Positions 1 through 11,500 of a DNA stretch of 64,000 nt are shown here, in pieces (within the stretch, counting starts at the first letter, position 1; each line of letters opens with the position of its first letter). Source of the DNA: Paralithodes platypus (Eukaryota; Arthropoda; Malacostraca; Decapoda; Lithodidae); contig CM064545.1 of assembly GCA_032716605.1 (NCBI GenBank), positions 13,987,903-14,051,902 of the forward strand, given 5' to 3'. The notes beneath the pieces are model-generated. The model searched no databases, was not told where the DNA came from, and was given only the letters and a program-made list of their open reading frames with translations. A program made the translations under genes and the position numbers.

Positions 1-3000
1 GGGACTGTCCTGACAGTTGGCCCAAGAAGAATTTGGTGGCATGTTTGTTGGGTGATGGCGATGGGGCGGTGGGTGGAGTGGGGTCTTGGGGGGTTCCCTC
101 CAAGCCTCCATTCCACTCTACCCCTGAGCTGGGCCCTCAGCCAGCGAGTCTTAGCACGATGCAGCAGGAGGGTTCTCAATGGCAAGCTGGCTTACCCGTA
201 AACACGTCTCGGTGTGGATCCCCCATTTTGTGCTCTCCCCCCCCAGGCCTGTCTCCTGAGATGTTATTTCAGCTAGAACTAGCTAAGTTTAAGCTGCAGG
301 AGACTCAGATACAACAGGCTAGTATAGAACGCATAGAGGTTGCTAGAATCCAAGCCAATCAGGATGCAACCAGGTACCAGGCTGAAATGGATGTCGAGAA
401 GTCTAGAGTAGAGACCACGGGGCGTCATCTCGGTGGTGGGCATCGGGTTACAGACTCACTTTCGCATTTAATTAAGTTAGTACCCGCATTTGATGAGACA
501 GCAGTGACTGAGTTTTTTGCTCGTTTCGAAAAGAAGTGTCGTGAGTATGACTGGCCGGAGGTTAAATGGGCAGCATTAGTTTCATCACGTCTAGTGGGTA
601 AGGGGTTGAAAGCCTACGATGCACTGTCACTGGACGAGAGTGTCGTGTATGGACTGGTGAAGGAGGCTGTGCTCCGGGCCTACGAACTGCAACCCGAAAC
701 TTATAGATTGAAGTTCCGTGGCGTGAATAAGAAGAGCGACGTCAGTTTTATGGAGCACGCACGGGACTTAACAGATGCATGTAATAACTGGTTTCGGTCC
801 GAGCACGCAGAGTCGGCTGAGGAAATTAAGCAACTTTTCTATCTGGAACAGTTTTACAAATGTACTGGAACCGATCTAACGCTGAACATTAAGGAAAAAT
901 GTCCCAAGACAGTAGAGGAGGCTGCCAAGATGGCAGACCTCAGATTATCATTGATTCGTGGTTGCGGTGCCGCTCAGAGGGCTGAGTCAGGGCAGAAGGG
1001 GCGCTATACCCCACCCACCAGAGTTTTCGATAATAACAAATCCTATGACACACATAACCACACTAAAAGCATTGCACCTAATAACACCTACAAACACAAG
1101 CCTCTCCCGTTTACTAAAGGTCAGGCCCCTTCTTCGCCCGCACAAGGGAAGAAGCCCATTGGGGATGTGAAATGTTACAAATGTCAGAAGCTAGGCCATT
1201 ATTCACGTGAGTGCCCTAGTAACACTCCCGCTAAGCCGGTGTCATTGGTTCACAGTATCGGTGTGTCTCTGAAGGCTGCAGCAACTGCCCGGGGTAGGTT
1301 GTCAGCAGCTGAGGCACACGCGGTAAAGAAGCGTACGGAAGGCTCGACACCTGTCCGGGACACTTTCTGTAGCCATCGGGGACACGGGTTTGTGAGCTGG
1401 GGGAGTGAACTACGGAGGGTTGACTTGTTGAGGGATACGGGGGCTTCGCAAACTTTGTTGAGGAACTTCACAGGGAAACCGATAAATGCGGCCAGAGTTG
1501 TTGTGGTGCAGGGTATAAATGCTACGAGGTCATACCCACTTGTGAGGTTGGAGTTGAGAGTGGGAGAGGTGTGCAGGGAGCTGGATGTAGGGATCGTTGA
1601 GTGTTTGCCAGTTGAGGGCGTCGACCTTCTTCTCGGCAACGACTTTGCGGTGCCCACTTCCGGGACTCCACCCTTAGTCGTTGCCGAGAGGGCGGCCGAC
1701 GTGGATGGTGAGAATCGGGAATGGGTTGGGAGGTGCCAACAGGATGAGATGGCCTGTGTGGTAACCCGATCTCGCTCTGCGGCTCCTGCACAGCCTAGCA
1801 CTCAACCTCGGGGACAGTGGAGGAAGGATCAGGAGAAGGTTGCTAAGGGCAGGAAAAGGGACATTGATTCTGCTGCACTTCTCGGTGATTCGGTACTTGG
1901 ACCTATAATAAACACGGGAGTTGACTCTGGCCCAGAGATGGTGTGTAACAAGGCAGAGTTGGGTAAGACTTCGCGTGAGGCAAGAGCTGTAGCGAGAGCC
2001 ACTAAGGCAGTAGAGCCTACTAGCCGGGGTAATGTCTTATTACAAAACCATCTTGATGCATTGACGCCCGGGGACATTAGTGAGCAGCAGCTGCAAGACG
2101 CTAGCCTAGCTCGTTATAGCAATGGTGCCATAGAGTTGGAGGAAGATGGGGATGCGAGCCGGGAGAGACTTATAGGTTGCATGGCAGCGGCAGGTAATAA
2201 CTTGGTTAATGCACAGGCGGTCATGAAGCACCAGTATGACGCCAAGGTGAAGCTTCGGGAGTTTTCGGTGGGTCAGGAGGTAATGTTGCTTTTACCTTTG
2301 CCTGGACACCCCCTTTCTGCCAAGTTCATTGGGCCGTATGTGGTGGCTAAGAAACTGTCCGACCTTGATTATCTCGTTGCAACACCTGACCGTAGGAAAA
2401 AACATCAGTTATGTCATGTTAACCTCATGAAAGAGTATGTGAGACGCCCCTCAGAGCCTCTCACTGTCCCTGTGCTGGCCTGCAGCGGCCAGGGTGGAGA
2501 AGGAGGTGGGGACAGTCATGCTGCTGAGGAGGATAGCTGGGACTGTGTCATTTCCGCGGAACAGTGGGCGGGGAATACTGAACAAGAGGCTAGGCAAGTT
2601 GTAAGTCACCTGCCTGAGCACCAGGGTGCTGCTGTCCTAGGCCTGTTCAGGTCATACCCCTCTGTTTTCGCCGAACACCCAGGTCTCACTACTCAGGTAA
2701 CGCACGACGTGGACGTCGGTGATAATGTGCCCTTCAAGTCAGTGCCCTACCGTGTGCCCCCGGTAAAGTTGCCAGCTTTACGGGAGGAGTTAAAGTACAT
2801 GGTTGAGAGAGGGATGATCACTGAAGGTTATGTGAAGTGGACATCACCCGTCACGTTGCAGCCAAAACCTGACGGCAAGGTGCGGTTCTGCATAGATTTT
2901 CGTAGGCTAAATGGCTTGACCACTACCAACCCTTACCCTTTGCCTCGAGTTGACGACAGCGTGGACGAGATAGGGAATGCAAAGTACCTTACTAAAATTG

Positions 3001-3995
3001 ATCTTGTAAAAGGCTACTGGCAAGTACCCCTGTCGGACCGAGCTAAGCAAGTTTGTGGTTTTGTGGTAGATGGCAAGACCTACCAATGTAACGTAATGCC
3101 TTATGGGCTTAAGAACGCACCTGCCACGTTTCAAAACCTGATGAACGATATTTGTGACGAAATCCCTAACTGCACGGTCTACCTTGATGACGTGATAGTA
3201 TATGATGACGATTTTGAAAATCACCTAAGGCACTTAGAGACCCTGTTTAGGAAGTTGCACGATGCTGGGCTGGTGGTGAACCTGAGGAAGTGCGAGTTTG
3301 TAAAGGCTACTGTGCAGTATCTTGGCTTTGTGGTCGGGTTAGGCCGGGTGTGCCCCCCCCTGAGCAAGATACAGGCTATCAATATGTTTCCCAGGCCCAC
3401 CACTAAGCGCCAGGTCATGCGGTTCCTAGGTATGATAGGCTATTATAGGCGCTTCATCCGGGGATACTCTACTGTCTTAGCACCGTTAACTGATCTACTG
3501 TCGAAGTCAGTGAAGTTCTGTTGGGCTGCGGAGTGTCAGAGGGCTTTCGACCTAGTCAAGCACCTGCTGTGTACACATCCGATTTTGAGGGCCCCAGACT
3601 TCTCCAGGAGTTTTCAGCTGGCGACTGATGCCAGCGGTGTGGGTGCCGGGGCAGTGTTACTGCAGACTGATTCCGAGGGCTTGGAACACCCAGTGAGCTT
3701 CTTTTCTCGCAAGTTTAATTCGGCACAAAGGAATTACTCGACTATAGAGAAGGAGCTTCTGGCTATCGTTTTGTCGCTCAAACATTTCGAAGTTTATGTT
3801 CCAGCCTACGGCCCGGTAGTGACGATTTATACGGACCATCATCCCTTGAAATTCCTAAATCAGTTTCACAATCGGAATATGCGGTTGACCAGGTGGTCCC
3901 TAATGCTCCAAGAGTATAATCTCAACATTCAGCATATTGCCGGGAGTGAGAACGTGATAGCAGATTGTCTATCAAGGGTTGATGATCCAAGATAG
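1..3995 (+). CDS. Gmr1-like Ty3/gypsy retrotransposon polyprotein (5' end outside window), integrase core missing
   Basis: The frame is open at the left edge, so the true start is probably upstream; the first in-frame ATG is at 159. It runs to TAG at 3993-3995. Numbering residues from base 33, a SCAN-like capsid region covers about 150-310, a CX2CX4HX4C zinc knuckle 380-393 and a retropepsin motif (DTGAS) about 468. An integrase C-terminal GPY domain lies near 700-800, followed by reverse transcriptase with YLDD near 1050. RNase H has a TDAS motif near 1197 and a terminal ADCLSR near 1309. GPY before RT is the pol order known from Gmr1-like elements, so the order is probably native. The HHCC finger and DDE core expected between PR and GPY are not visible, which suggests an in-frame internal deletion. 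No stop interrupts the frame. The product would be Gag-Pol but unable to integrate by itself. Confidence 0.88.
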   Translation, partial: DCPDSWPKKNLVACLLGDGDGAVGGVGSWGVPSKPPFHSTPELGPQPASLSTMQQEGSQWQAGLPVNTSRCGSPILCSPPPGLSPEMLFQLELAKFKLQETQIQQASIERIEVARIQANQDATRYQAEMDVEKSRVETTGRHLGGGHRVTDSLSHLIKLVPAFDETAVTEFFARFEKKCREYDWPEVKWAALVSSRLVGKGLKAYDALSLDESVVYGLVKEAVLRAYELQPETYRLKFRGVNKKSDVSFMEHARDLTDACNNWFRSEHAESAEEIKQLFYLEQFYKCTGTDLTLNIKEKCPKTVEEAAKMADLRLSLIRGCGAAQRAESGQKGRYTPPTRVFDNNKSYDTHNHTKSIAPNNTYKHKPLPFTKGQAPSSPAQGKKPIGDVKCYKCQKLGHYSRECPSNTPAKPVSLVHSIGVSLKAAATARGRLSAAEAHAVKKRTEGSTPVRDTFCSHRGHGFVSWGSELRRVDLLRDTGASQTLLRNFTGKPINAARVVVVQGINATRSYPLVRLELRVGEVCRELDVGIVECLPVEGVDLLLGNDFAVPTSGTPPLVVAERAADVDGENREWVGRCQQDEMACVVTRSRSAAPAQPSTQPRGQWRKDQEKVAKGRKRDIDSAALLGDSVLGPIINTGVDSGPEMVCNKAELGKTSREARAVARATKAVEPTSRGNVLLQNHLDALTPGDISEQQLQDASLARYSNGAIELEEDGDASRERLIGCMAAAGNNLVNAQAVMKHQYDAKVKLREFSVGQEVMLLLPLPGHPLSAKFIGPYVVAKKLSDLDYLVATPDRRKKHQLCHVNLMKEYVRRPSEPLTVPVLACSGQGGEGGGDSHAAEEDSWDCVISAEQWAGNTEQEARQVVSHLPEHQGAAVLGLFRSYPSVFAEHPGLTTQVTHDVDVGDNVPFKSVPYRVPPVKLPALREELKYMVERGMITEGYVKWTSPVTLQPKPDGKVRFCIDFRRLNGLTTTNPYPLPRVDDSVDEIGNAKYLTKIDLVKGYWQVPLSDRAKQVCGFVVDGKTYQCNVMPYGLKNAPATFQNLMNDICDEIPNCTVYLDDVIVYDDDFENHLRHLETLFRKLHDAGLVVNLRKCEFVKATVQYLGFVVGLGRVCPPLSKIQAINMFPRPTTKRQVMRFLGMIGYYRRFIRGYSTVLAPLTDLLSKSVKFCWAAECQRAFDLVKHLLCTHPILRAPDFSRSFQLATDASGVGAGAVLLQTDSEGLEHPVSFFSRKFNSAQRNYSTIEKELLAIVLSLKHFEVYVPAYGPVVTIYTDHHPLKFLNQFHNRNMRLTRWSLMLQEYNLNIQHIAGSENVIADCLSRVDDPR

Positions 3996-4269
3996 TCGTG
4001 CACGGTGTGTGGGTTGAGCAGGAGTAAAATTAGGCTATCATAACGCCGTCCAAAAAGATTATAAAACAATAAAATAAACGAGAAAACTCTTTCTTTTTTT
4101 AGTTTTGTAACTCTTTATTGTTGTAGCATGATGCATGCAATATTGTGTTTTATGTATAATTCACACTTCAGTTGTTGTGCACCTTTTGCAATTAGTGGCA
4201 GCTAAGGGTAGCAGGTCGGTTGGTTGCCTGTCAGATTTTGATAATGCTTCTAAGGTCGATTATCTAAAA

Positions 4270-4281
4270 TCTTGGGGGGGC
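4270..4281 (+). other. Polypurine tract of the gypsy element
   Basis: A G-run (CTTGGGGGGGC) sits directly before TGTGACGC. It lies about 280 bases after the polyprotein stop, the usual place for the plus-strand primer tract at the edge of a 3' LTR. Confidence 0.6.
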
Positions 4282-6081
4282 TGTGACGCACCCCAGTGCT
4301 GGGCAACGCAACCTGATTGTACTCCTTGGTACTCCACTGTACCGCCCGTGATCTGGCTACCGTCAGCCGCTATGTATATTGAGTGTGACAACTTATAACT
4401 ATGTTCTTTGTATCTCTGCAAAGGTCTCGTCATGTGCTAACCAGTGGTGGGTTTTGTTTTAAGCCATGTCGAGACCTTCCATTTAATATGTAGTATCAAT
4501 AGAGAAGTTGATAGATAGGATAATGGGAATTCAGAGAGAGAGAGTGAGTTGGGCTTCAGAGCAAGAGGGTAGCAACACGCCGCGCTGCCGGCCGGGTGGT
4601 TGCCAGACGTATGGACTGGTTGGCAGCCTTGCCCTTATAGCTAGGCGCGATAGGGTTGGTAGTCCATTGTTGCCTGCCTGGGCTGGGCCCATGTTGTCGT
4701 ACAGCACACTGCCTGGAGGTTGGCTGTGTGTTCCTCGACTAGGTTGCCTAGAACCTTTGAGATTCTAACATCCCTTGCTCTCTCTCCCCACTTCTCACGG
4801 TTGCACTCTTTCTCTCTGACGACATTACTCTCATTTCATTCTTCTCTCTATTTAAATGCATAACCTTCCCTTGAGGTCCTAAAGGAGTTTCAGCACTCAC
4901 CTCTCGTATTACTCTTAGGACAAGCATATATTTACATGTATTAGATTTAAGGGGTTAATGTGAACAGCGATCTTCTTGATGAGGATAGTTGGTGAACGTT
5001 CTACATGTTCACGAGTTATATGCCCTGCTCATCATTCCATTTGTGACTAGACTGGTGCCATGTGTAAGAGCCCGACCATGCCCAGGAGTTGTCTGTAGAG
5101 GGACGAGGACTTAGCCTTGATTTGCATACCGAGCCAGGAGCGAGTGTAGCACCCGAGACTACAGCTCGCTCGTAGTGCCGGTATAGTAGAGTAACGTAAT
5201 TTATCTGTCCTTGTGTTCTCTACAGTCTTCTCCTGGGTTCTCGCTTTCGGTGCTGGGACTCGTTGTTCCTGTGACTTGGCCTGCTAGCTAGAACACATGG
5301 GGATGATGAGTGGGATATATCTTTATTTTACTATGCATTGCAGCTCTCTTTAAGTATATATCTATAACACTTTACAATACACATTACTCACACACAAGAC
5401 AACACTATTAATACTTTCATGTATCAATTAACTGCACTGTCGTTTTGCTGCTGTGTCCGGAGTTCTGTTGCGTAGGGCGCATACGGACTCGGAGGGGAGA
5501 CAGAGTGAGAGAAGCGAAGTAGCCTATGCGGTAGTAGGCTACCGGCGCAGTACTGTTGCCTGCAACCTTTTAGTTATTCCAAGTATAGATTCATTATTAT
5601 AATAAGTGACTACTGTTTATGTTCCTCCCATGTGTATTATTAGGTATCTACTGGATCATGAACATCTTGTATGCTACATGCTAGTGCATGTTAGTAGGGG
5701 ACAGTTAGTGTAGTGCACGCGCTTTCAAGTAGGCGTGTACATTTGTCATTTAGCATTTCACTGTCATACCTTTAGCCTGCTTCTATTCTACATTATTAGA
5801 GGCTTAATATTAACGTAGTTTCTTGAGTATTGCATTTCTTTAGTAATAACGTAACCTATAAATGTCTGAGGGAGTTTAGCCTCATAGCCTACCCCTGTTG
5901 TACACTTTCGCCGAGTTAAGGTACCTCGTTACCGTAGACGATAACTCTGTAGGGCGTTGGTGCTTTTGTTGTCTGGAGCATATAGTATTTGGGACTGGAA
6001 TCGAGCGTGTCGTTGTCACTTAAGCCATTTCTGTCCTACGATCAAGAATCCCGAATATGTATTGCCGATCCAGCCGTAACA
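4282..6081 (+). repeat. 3' LTR of the Gmr1-like gypsy element
   Basis: The LTR begins TGTGACGC after the polypurine tract. The right end is placed at TAACA (6077-6081), just before an unrelated LINE fragment. The 5' LTR is outside the window, so the end is not verified and the roughly 1.8-kb length is provisional. Small ORFs inside (4135-4398, 4508-4768) look like nothing known and are probably chance. Confidence 0.5.
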
Positions 6082-6418
6082 ATAGACAGACTAATGAGGA
6101 AGTAAGAAGGAGGTGTGGTGTGGAGGTAGATGTGCTGGAAAGTGTGAAAAGGAACAACTTGAGATGGTTCGGCCATATGGAACGTATGGAAAGCGAGAGA
6201 ATGACTAAGAGGGTGTACGAGAGCGAGGTGGAGGGACAGAGGGGGAGAGGTAGACCGAATATGAGGTGGAAGGATGGAGTGAGGAACTACATGAACGAAG
6301 GCGGTGCTGGTTGGGGGGAGGGGCGTCGACTGACTGGGGACAGAGGTGCATGGGGGCGGTTCGTTCGTGGCCACCCCTTCGGGGATCACGGCGTCAGGCA
6401 ATAGATAGATAGATAGAT
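6082..6418 (+). mobile_element. 5'-truncated LINE, reverse-transcriptase C-terminal tail with GATA repeat end
   Basis: About 105 codons (6083-6402) encode a basic segment with the LRWFGHMERM and GRPNMRWKDG motifs. These are typical of the extreme C-terminus of RT proteins of RTE-like and related LINEs. A stop is followed at once by (GATA)n. A second copy of the last ~130 bases with the same tail is at 62593-62739. It is a dead 3' fragment; clade assignment is tentative. Confidence 0.7.
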
Positions 6419-6960
6419 GAAATAAAATTATAAATAAAATAAAACAATATAAAAAAATAAATAAAATAAATAAAAACTATAATAAATACAAAAATATATA
6501 ACATAACTATATAAATCCACGATTATGGGCCCTGCCCTTGCTGTGGACCTAGGGGGTGGTCCCATGGACACCCTGGGGAACAGGAACAATACAAAAAAAA
6601 ATTATATAAATGAAATAAAATTATAAATAAAATAAAATTATATAAATAAAATAAATAAAATAAATAAAAACTATAATAAATACAAATATATATAAAATAA
6701 CTATATAAATACTCGATTATGGGCCCTGCCCTTGTTCTGGACCTAGGGGGTGGTCCCATGGACACCCTGGGGAACAGGAACAATAAAAAAATATATATAT
6801 ATAAATGAAATAAAATTATAAATAAAATTAAATGATATAAATAAAATAAATAAAATAAATAAAAACTATAATAAATCCCAATAAAGAAAAATAGGCCTAT
6901 ATATAAAATAACAATAGAAATACTCGAATATATATATATATATATATATATAAAATAAAG
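6409..6960. repeat. 194-bp AT-rich minisatellite, about 2.7 units
   Basis: GGGCCCTGCCCTTG starts at 6527 and again at 6721, giving a 194-bp period. Each unit joins a GC-rich block (6521-6590, 6715-6782) to an AAATA/ATATA-rich block. A third unit has only the AT-rich part and ends in (TA)n at 6931-6951. The array begins right at the GATA tail of the LINE, so it may have grown from that tail. Confidence 0.8.
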
Positions 6961-8150
6961 ATAGGCCTAGCCCATGCCTAAACATATAAAATATCCCAGC
7001 TGTGAGGAAAAGGTAAAAGGTCTATCCACACTTCACTGTTAGTTACTTCACTCAAATAAAACTGTGTATTCACTAAAAATTGCCCAAATTGGGCATAAAA
7101 AAAATCCAAAAATGGGCAAAACACAACTATATTTCGTAATTACAACTTTATTATACTTCGTAGGTAGTATTTATAGATAATTATATTGGTCTTTCAAGCG
7201 AAAATGAAGGTTTTAGGGCAATATAATATACGACCCACGTATAGCCTAGCTTACATTCGTAATCACAAACCTAACATAAGTTAGGAATGTGACTACGAAT
7301 GCTTACTACACTAACCCTACGAATATGATATAAATAATATTATTATTCATATTTCACAACACTTCCACTGGGTCCATTCTAGCCGCCTAAAAACCACATG
7401 GCTGGCTATGGAGAGGTGAACAACGAGGCACAAAGTCACAAATCACGAGTTATATACATAAATTATAAATACATAGCCACAAATTGAGGATACACTGCCA
7501 CTTGGTACATAAATAATCCAGATTTGCCCGCCTGAAACCCGCTCCATGGCGGGCAATGGAGGCGAGACGAGATTTAAAGGTCTGGGAGTACTACCTCACA
7601 GACTGGCGGCCGGCTCACAACTGGTGAAACAAAGCCCCGCACTCCTCACACAGGAACGCTAGGGGGTTGCCAGATATTTCATTTTGTAACTTACTGAGGG
7701 CTAACTTACCAGCCAAAAATGCGTCCAAATCGCGTCATAAACTTATTTATCACGAATATTTCTAACTTACGGGTGGCATTATGACGCGATTGCGTCATAC
7801 GAGCACTCTTCGAGGGGTGGCATTAGGACGCGATCGCATCCTAAAAATGCGGGAGGGTTAATCTAAAGAAATCAGAAAACTTATATAGTACTAAAGCGGA
7901 CCTTGAAAAGTATCAATAATAGTTTCATGCCTTATAATGTATCATTCACTCGCTATTTTATAATCTTAAATGTGTAACTTTCTTTAGTAATCATAGAAAA
8001 GATATACAGTACTAAACCGGACCTTGATAAATATCAAAAATTGTATCATGTTGTATTTTCTATCATTCACTCGCCATCATCATCATTTTCATTTTCATAT
8101 TGTTCAACAATGTCATGTTTTGTGTATTTATTGTGACAGATTTCCTCGGC
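6961..8150. other. Unassigned AT-rich region with a diverged direct duplication
   Basis: No coding region is recognised. Segments at about 7866-7980 and 7988-8090 are imperfect direct copies sharing 'gtactaaa-cggaccttga' and 'tcattcactcgc'. A short block at 7720-7860 repeats a GACGCGAT-like motif several times. This could be flank or 3' sequence of the decayed gene at 8150-11500. Confidence 0.35.
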
Positions 8151-11100
8151 ACCACAATTACAGAATGTGGTACATGAAAGGCCAGCCATTTTACAGCTGC
8201 AATTGTTTTCGAGAGCATGGCTTGTTTGTTCCACATCCACATGCTACGATCTTCATCAGTTCTTTAGGGGCTGATTGAGACATTTCTGTAACAGAGGATA
8301 AGACTCCTTCTTTCAGTTCCCATCCCCAGTCAGTAGAATTAACCTGTGGTGGACCTTTCTCCAGAGCTGACTTCCAAAACATACCTTGCATGTGACATCT
8401 CATCAAATGCTGCTGTAGTGCTTCATCTGTTGGTAGTAAACTCTTGATGTTTGGAGTCGTTTTCCTGCTACTAAATAGTTTGTGTCTGAGTTGATTCATT
8501 TTCATTGGCAGCTTTGACCCATATAGGTATGCACATAATGTTTTCCCTGCTTCTATCATATCCTCTTTGCTGGACCCCTCTTCACTAAAAACCTCAAGAC
8601 CAATATCATCATGCTTTTCAAGAACATTGAGGGCAAAGTTTTTGCCCTTTCCAAATGGCTATGAAGTGCTGTCACACCCAGTGGGAGCATGCAGGGCAAG
8701 AATATCGTTACATCTCTTCCCCAGCTGATTTGATGATTTATATAAATCAATGACCGTTCCATCAAACTTTTTCATGGTTATTAGAGTTGCAGGTTGCTGG
8801 TTCCAACAATAATAGACTAATAACACAAATATGTCTGTGTCATCGCAGTGCACCTGTACATGCTTCACATCTCATGTATTGAGCATGATGAATGTATAGC
8901 TGATGAGAGATATGTCTGCTTCTTCATGATCAAACACATTCTGTTCTTCGCCAACCATCACAATGTTGTGCTCACTCTGATTTTTGCTGCACAGAATATT
9001 GATAAGCTGTCTTTAATTCTTATAATTTTTCATGATTTCATCTCTTGCAGGTAAATGGGTAGCTATTGTGAGTTCAAAGTCTGCATAAGCCTGTCCACCT
9101 GCTCTGCTTTGTCTTTCGTGGCTTTTCACAGATTCATCATGGTATTTGTCAAATATAATATATATTGGACAGGAAAGCTTGGCAGATTTGATCAGGTTGT
9201 CGCACAGGTCACTGGTCGATGCCATTTTTGGCCAGATGGTGTGGTATAGTAATTAATTTCCATTTATCAGCTGGACATCTACAGGTTCTGGTTCATCCAA
9301 TTGCACACACAACTTTGATGTCAGGACTGATTTGACTGATTTCCTTAACAGTCCATATTCATCAAACAATGAGAATGGTAAGGGTGCCAATTAAAAGTTG
9401 AAGACTTCTTCCAGAGTGATATCCCTCTTCTGTGAAATAACAAGCAGTCGACCATATAACTGCTCCATATTGTAGATGGTCTTGTTTCCTATCCACACCC
9501 CTTTCTTTATGACCTGCATAGTGTTGACTTGCTTGTGAAATGTGACATGAAATCCCACAGGAAGACTCTCTTCAAATATTATGTTCCTTCCAACAACCAA
9601 CCATACTCCTAAAATCGATTAATGAAATTTACAAACAAATGTGGCAGTCCGTGGACTCGAACCCAGGATGCTCACACCGAATATCAACACCTTATACATC
9701 GCACCACGAAGACAGTTAAAGGTTGATGGACACTGCCTACGATTTATTATGCAACTTCGAATCCTGCATATCAATCTAAGCATGTACACACATCCCAACT
9801 GCAACTCACGTAGGCTATGCATATGTGAATGGAAAGAGCAATTAATGGGGCCTTAACCACTTAGGGAAGTCCTCTCGATAAATTACTCCTGAACCAATAT
9901 CAATTATTATGTTCCTTCCAACAACCAACCATACTCCTAAAATCGATTAATGAAATTTACAAACACATGTGGCAGTCCGTGGACTCGAACCCAGGATGCT
10001 CACACCGAAAATCAACACCTTATACATCGCACCACGAAGACAGTTAAAGGTTGGTGGACACTGCCTACGATTTATTATGTAACTTCGAATCCTGCATATC
10101 AATCTAAGCATGTACACACATCCCAACTGCAAATCACGTAGGCTATGCATATGTGAATGGAAAGAGCAATTAATGGGGCCTTAACCACTTAGGGAAGTCC
10201 TCTCGATAAATTACTCCTGAACCAATATCAATTATTATGTTCCTTCCAACAACCAACCATACTCCTAAAATCGATTAATGAAATTTACAAACACATGTGG
10301 CAGTCCGTGGACTCGAACCCAGGATGCTCACACCGAAAATCAACACCTTATACATCGCACCACGAAGACAGTTAAAGGTTGGTGGACACTGCCTACGATT
10401 TATTATGCAACTTCGAATCCTGCATATCAATCTAAGCATGTACACACATCCCAACTGCAACTCACGTAGGCTATGCATATGTGAATGGAAAGAGCAATTA
10501 ATGGGGCCTTAACCACTTAGGGAAGTCCTCTCGATAAATTACTCCTGAACCAATATCAATTATTATGTTCCTTCCAACAACCAACCATACTCCTAAAATC
10601 GATTAATGAAATTTACAAACACATGTGGCAGTCCGTGGACTCGAACCCAGGATGCTCACACCAAAAATCAACACCTTATACATCGCACCACGAAGACAGT
10701 TAAATTCAGATGCCATTCGTTGGACTATTTTCACAGCTTCATCTACATTAACTTTCTCACTAGCTACACTCCCATTCACAATGTTGGTGATGCGATTAGC
10801 ATTGCATTTCAAAGGATTTGTATATTTGCATAACTCCTCTCTTAACTTATTCCTGTCATTAGCATCAAGTCTTTTCCTCTTTGTTCCTTCTTCCTTGTGA
10901 TGGTTTCCAGTCAGTTTTTCATTGTCTTCAAACATTTTATCCATCAGAAGAGAGAGCAAATTGCAGATATGCTGAGACAGAACCCAACCAGCCACTTGAT
11001 CCTGGGATAGAGTCAGACCCACAAGCCCTCCTTTGGCTTTTCCATATCTGATGTAGGTCTGCTATCCAAACTGATCCCCAAATACGCCATTCCATGTTCC

Positions 11101-11500
11101 ATACTTGTGGCGGAAAACATGGTCACCAATGAGGAACATGCGCTTTGCTTCCACATTCAATAGGCTCTCCATCTCTATGAGATGCCATGTTATGTATTTT
11201 GCATATTGTCAGTGACCAGCTGCCCAGAAATAGCAGAGCATGCGGCGTAAGCAATGTAGGTGCAGCCTCCAGTCCCCAGTTCTCTCTGCTCTGATGAAAA
11301 GATGTGCTATAATGACAGGTATGATCAGGTAGTCTACCCATAATTTGGCAGTTGGCTTCTCGCAGACATTCTCTAAAGCATTATGAATATCATCCACTGA
11401 TGTATTTCCTGCATCAACAACCTCTTCTAATAACACTCCAACTACCAATCTCAATCCCCTCATTGGTTGGGCGTTTGCTCCCAAATGTTAATTTTGAAAC
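8150..11500 (-). pseudogene. Decayed gene of a multicopy PIN/FEN-like nuclease-motif family, split by a tandem array
   Basis: Read right to left, fragments join as one protein. They are 11209-11484 (WVDYLI...RTGDWRLHL), 10710-11040 (KGGLVGLT, then a Lys-rich linker), 9391-9600 (FEESLPVGFH), 9013-9225 (IYIIFDKYHDESVKSHERQ) and 8890-8960 (DHEEADISL). These are followed by 8659-8868 (CDDTDIFVLL, then HAPTGCD) and 8191-8559. A Cys-rich tail (CSCK...GLSCT) is visible near 8150-8210 after a frameshift. The EEAD, DDTD and TGCD motifs resemble the acidic residues of PIN/FEN folds. I recall this arrangement from repetitive uncharacterised invertebrate proteins; nuclease activity is inference. Stops include TGA at 8872-8874. 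The N-terminus is not found. Confidence 0.6.
9581..10707. repeat. 328-bp tandem array, 3.4 units, built on a tRNA-derived SINE
   Basis: ATGTTCCTTC recurs at 9581, 9909, 10237 and 10565, exactly 328 bases apart. The last unit breaks at about 10703, where the host pseudogene resumes. Each unit has about 216 bases of a SINE-like module plus about 112 bases of other sequence (for example 9825-9908). On the minus strand the module has a B-box-like GGGTTCGAGTCC and an A-box-like TGGTGCGATG upstream. A single copy of only the module lies at 15276-15494 inside the BEL/Pao element. Units differ by only a few bases, so the array is recent. Confidence 0.85.

Noticed and set aside
6042..6401. 119-codon minus-strand ORF and its 115-codon plus partner
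   Set aside because: The plus frame is a LINE RT tail; the minus frame is its shadow.
7720..7860. GACGCGAT motif cluster as a regulatory array
   Set aside because: Only a few imperfect copies, and no associated gene or promoter can be shown.
9581..10707. CRISPR-like regular repeats
   Set aside because: Units are 328 bp with no short-repeat/unique-spacer pattern, and the setting is eukaryotic transposon DNA.
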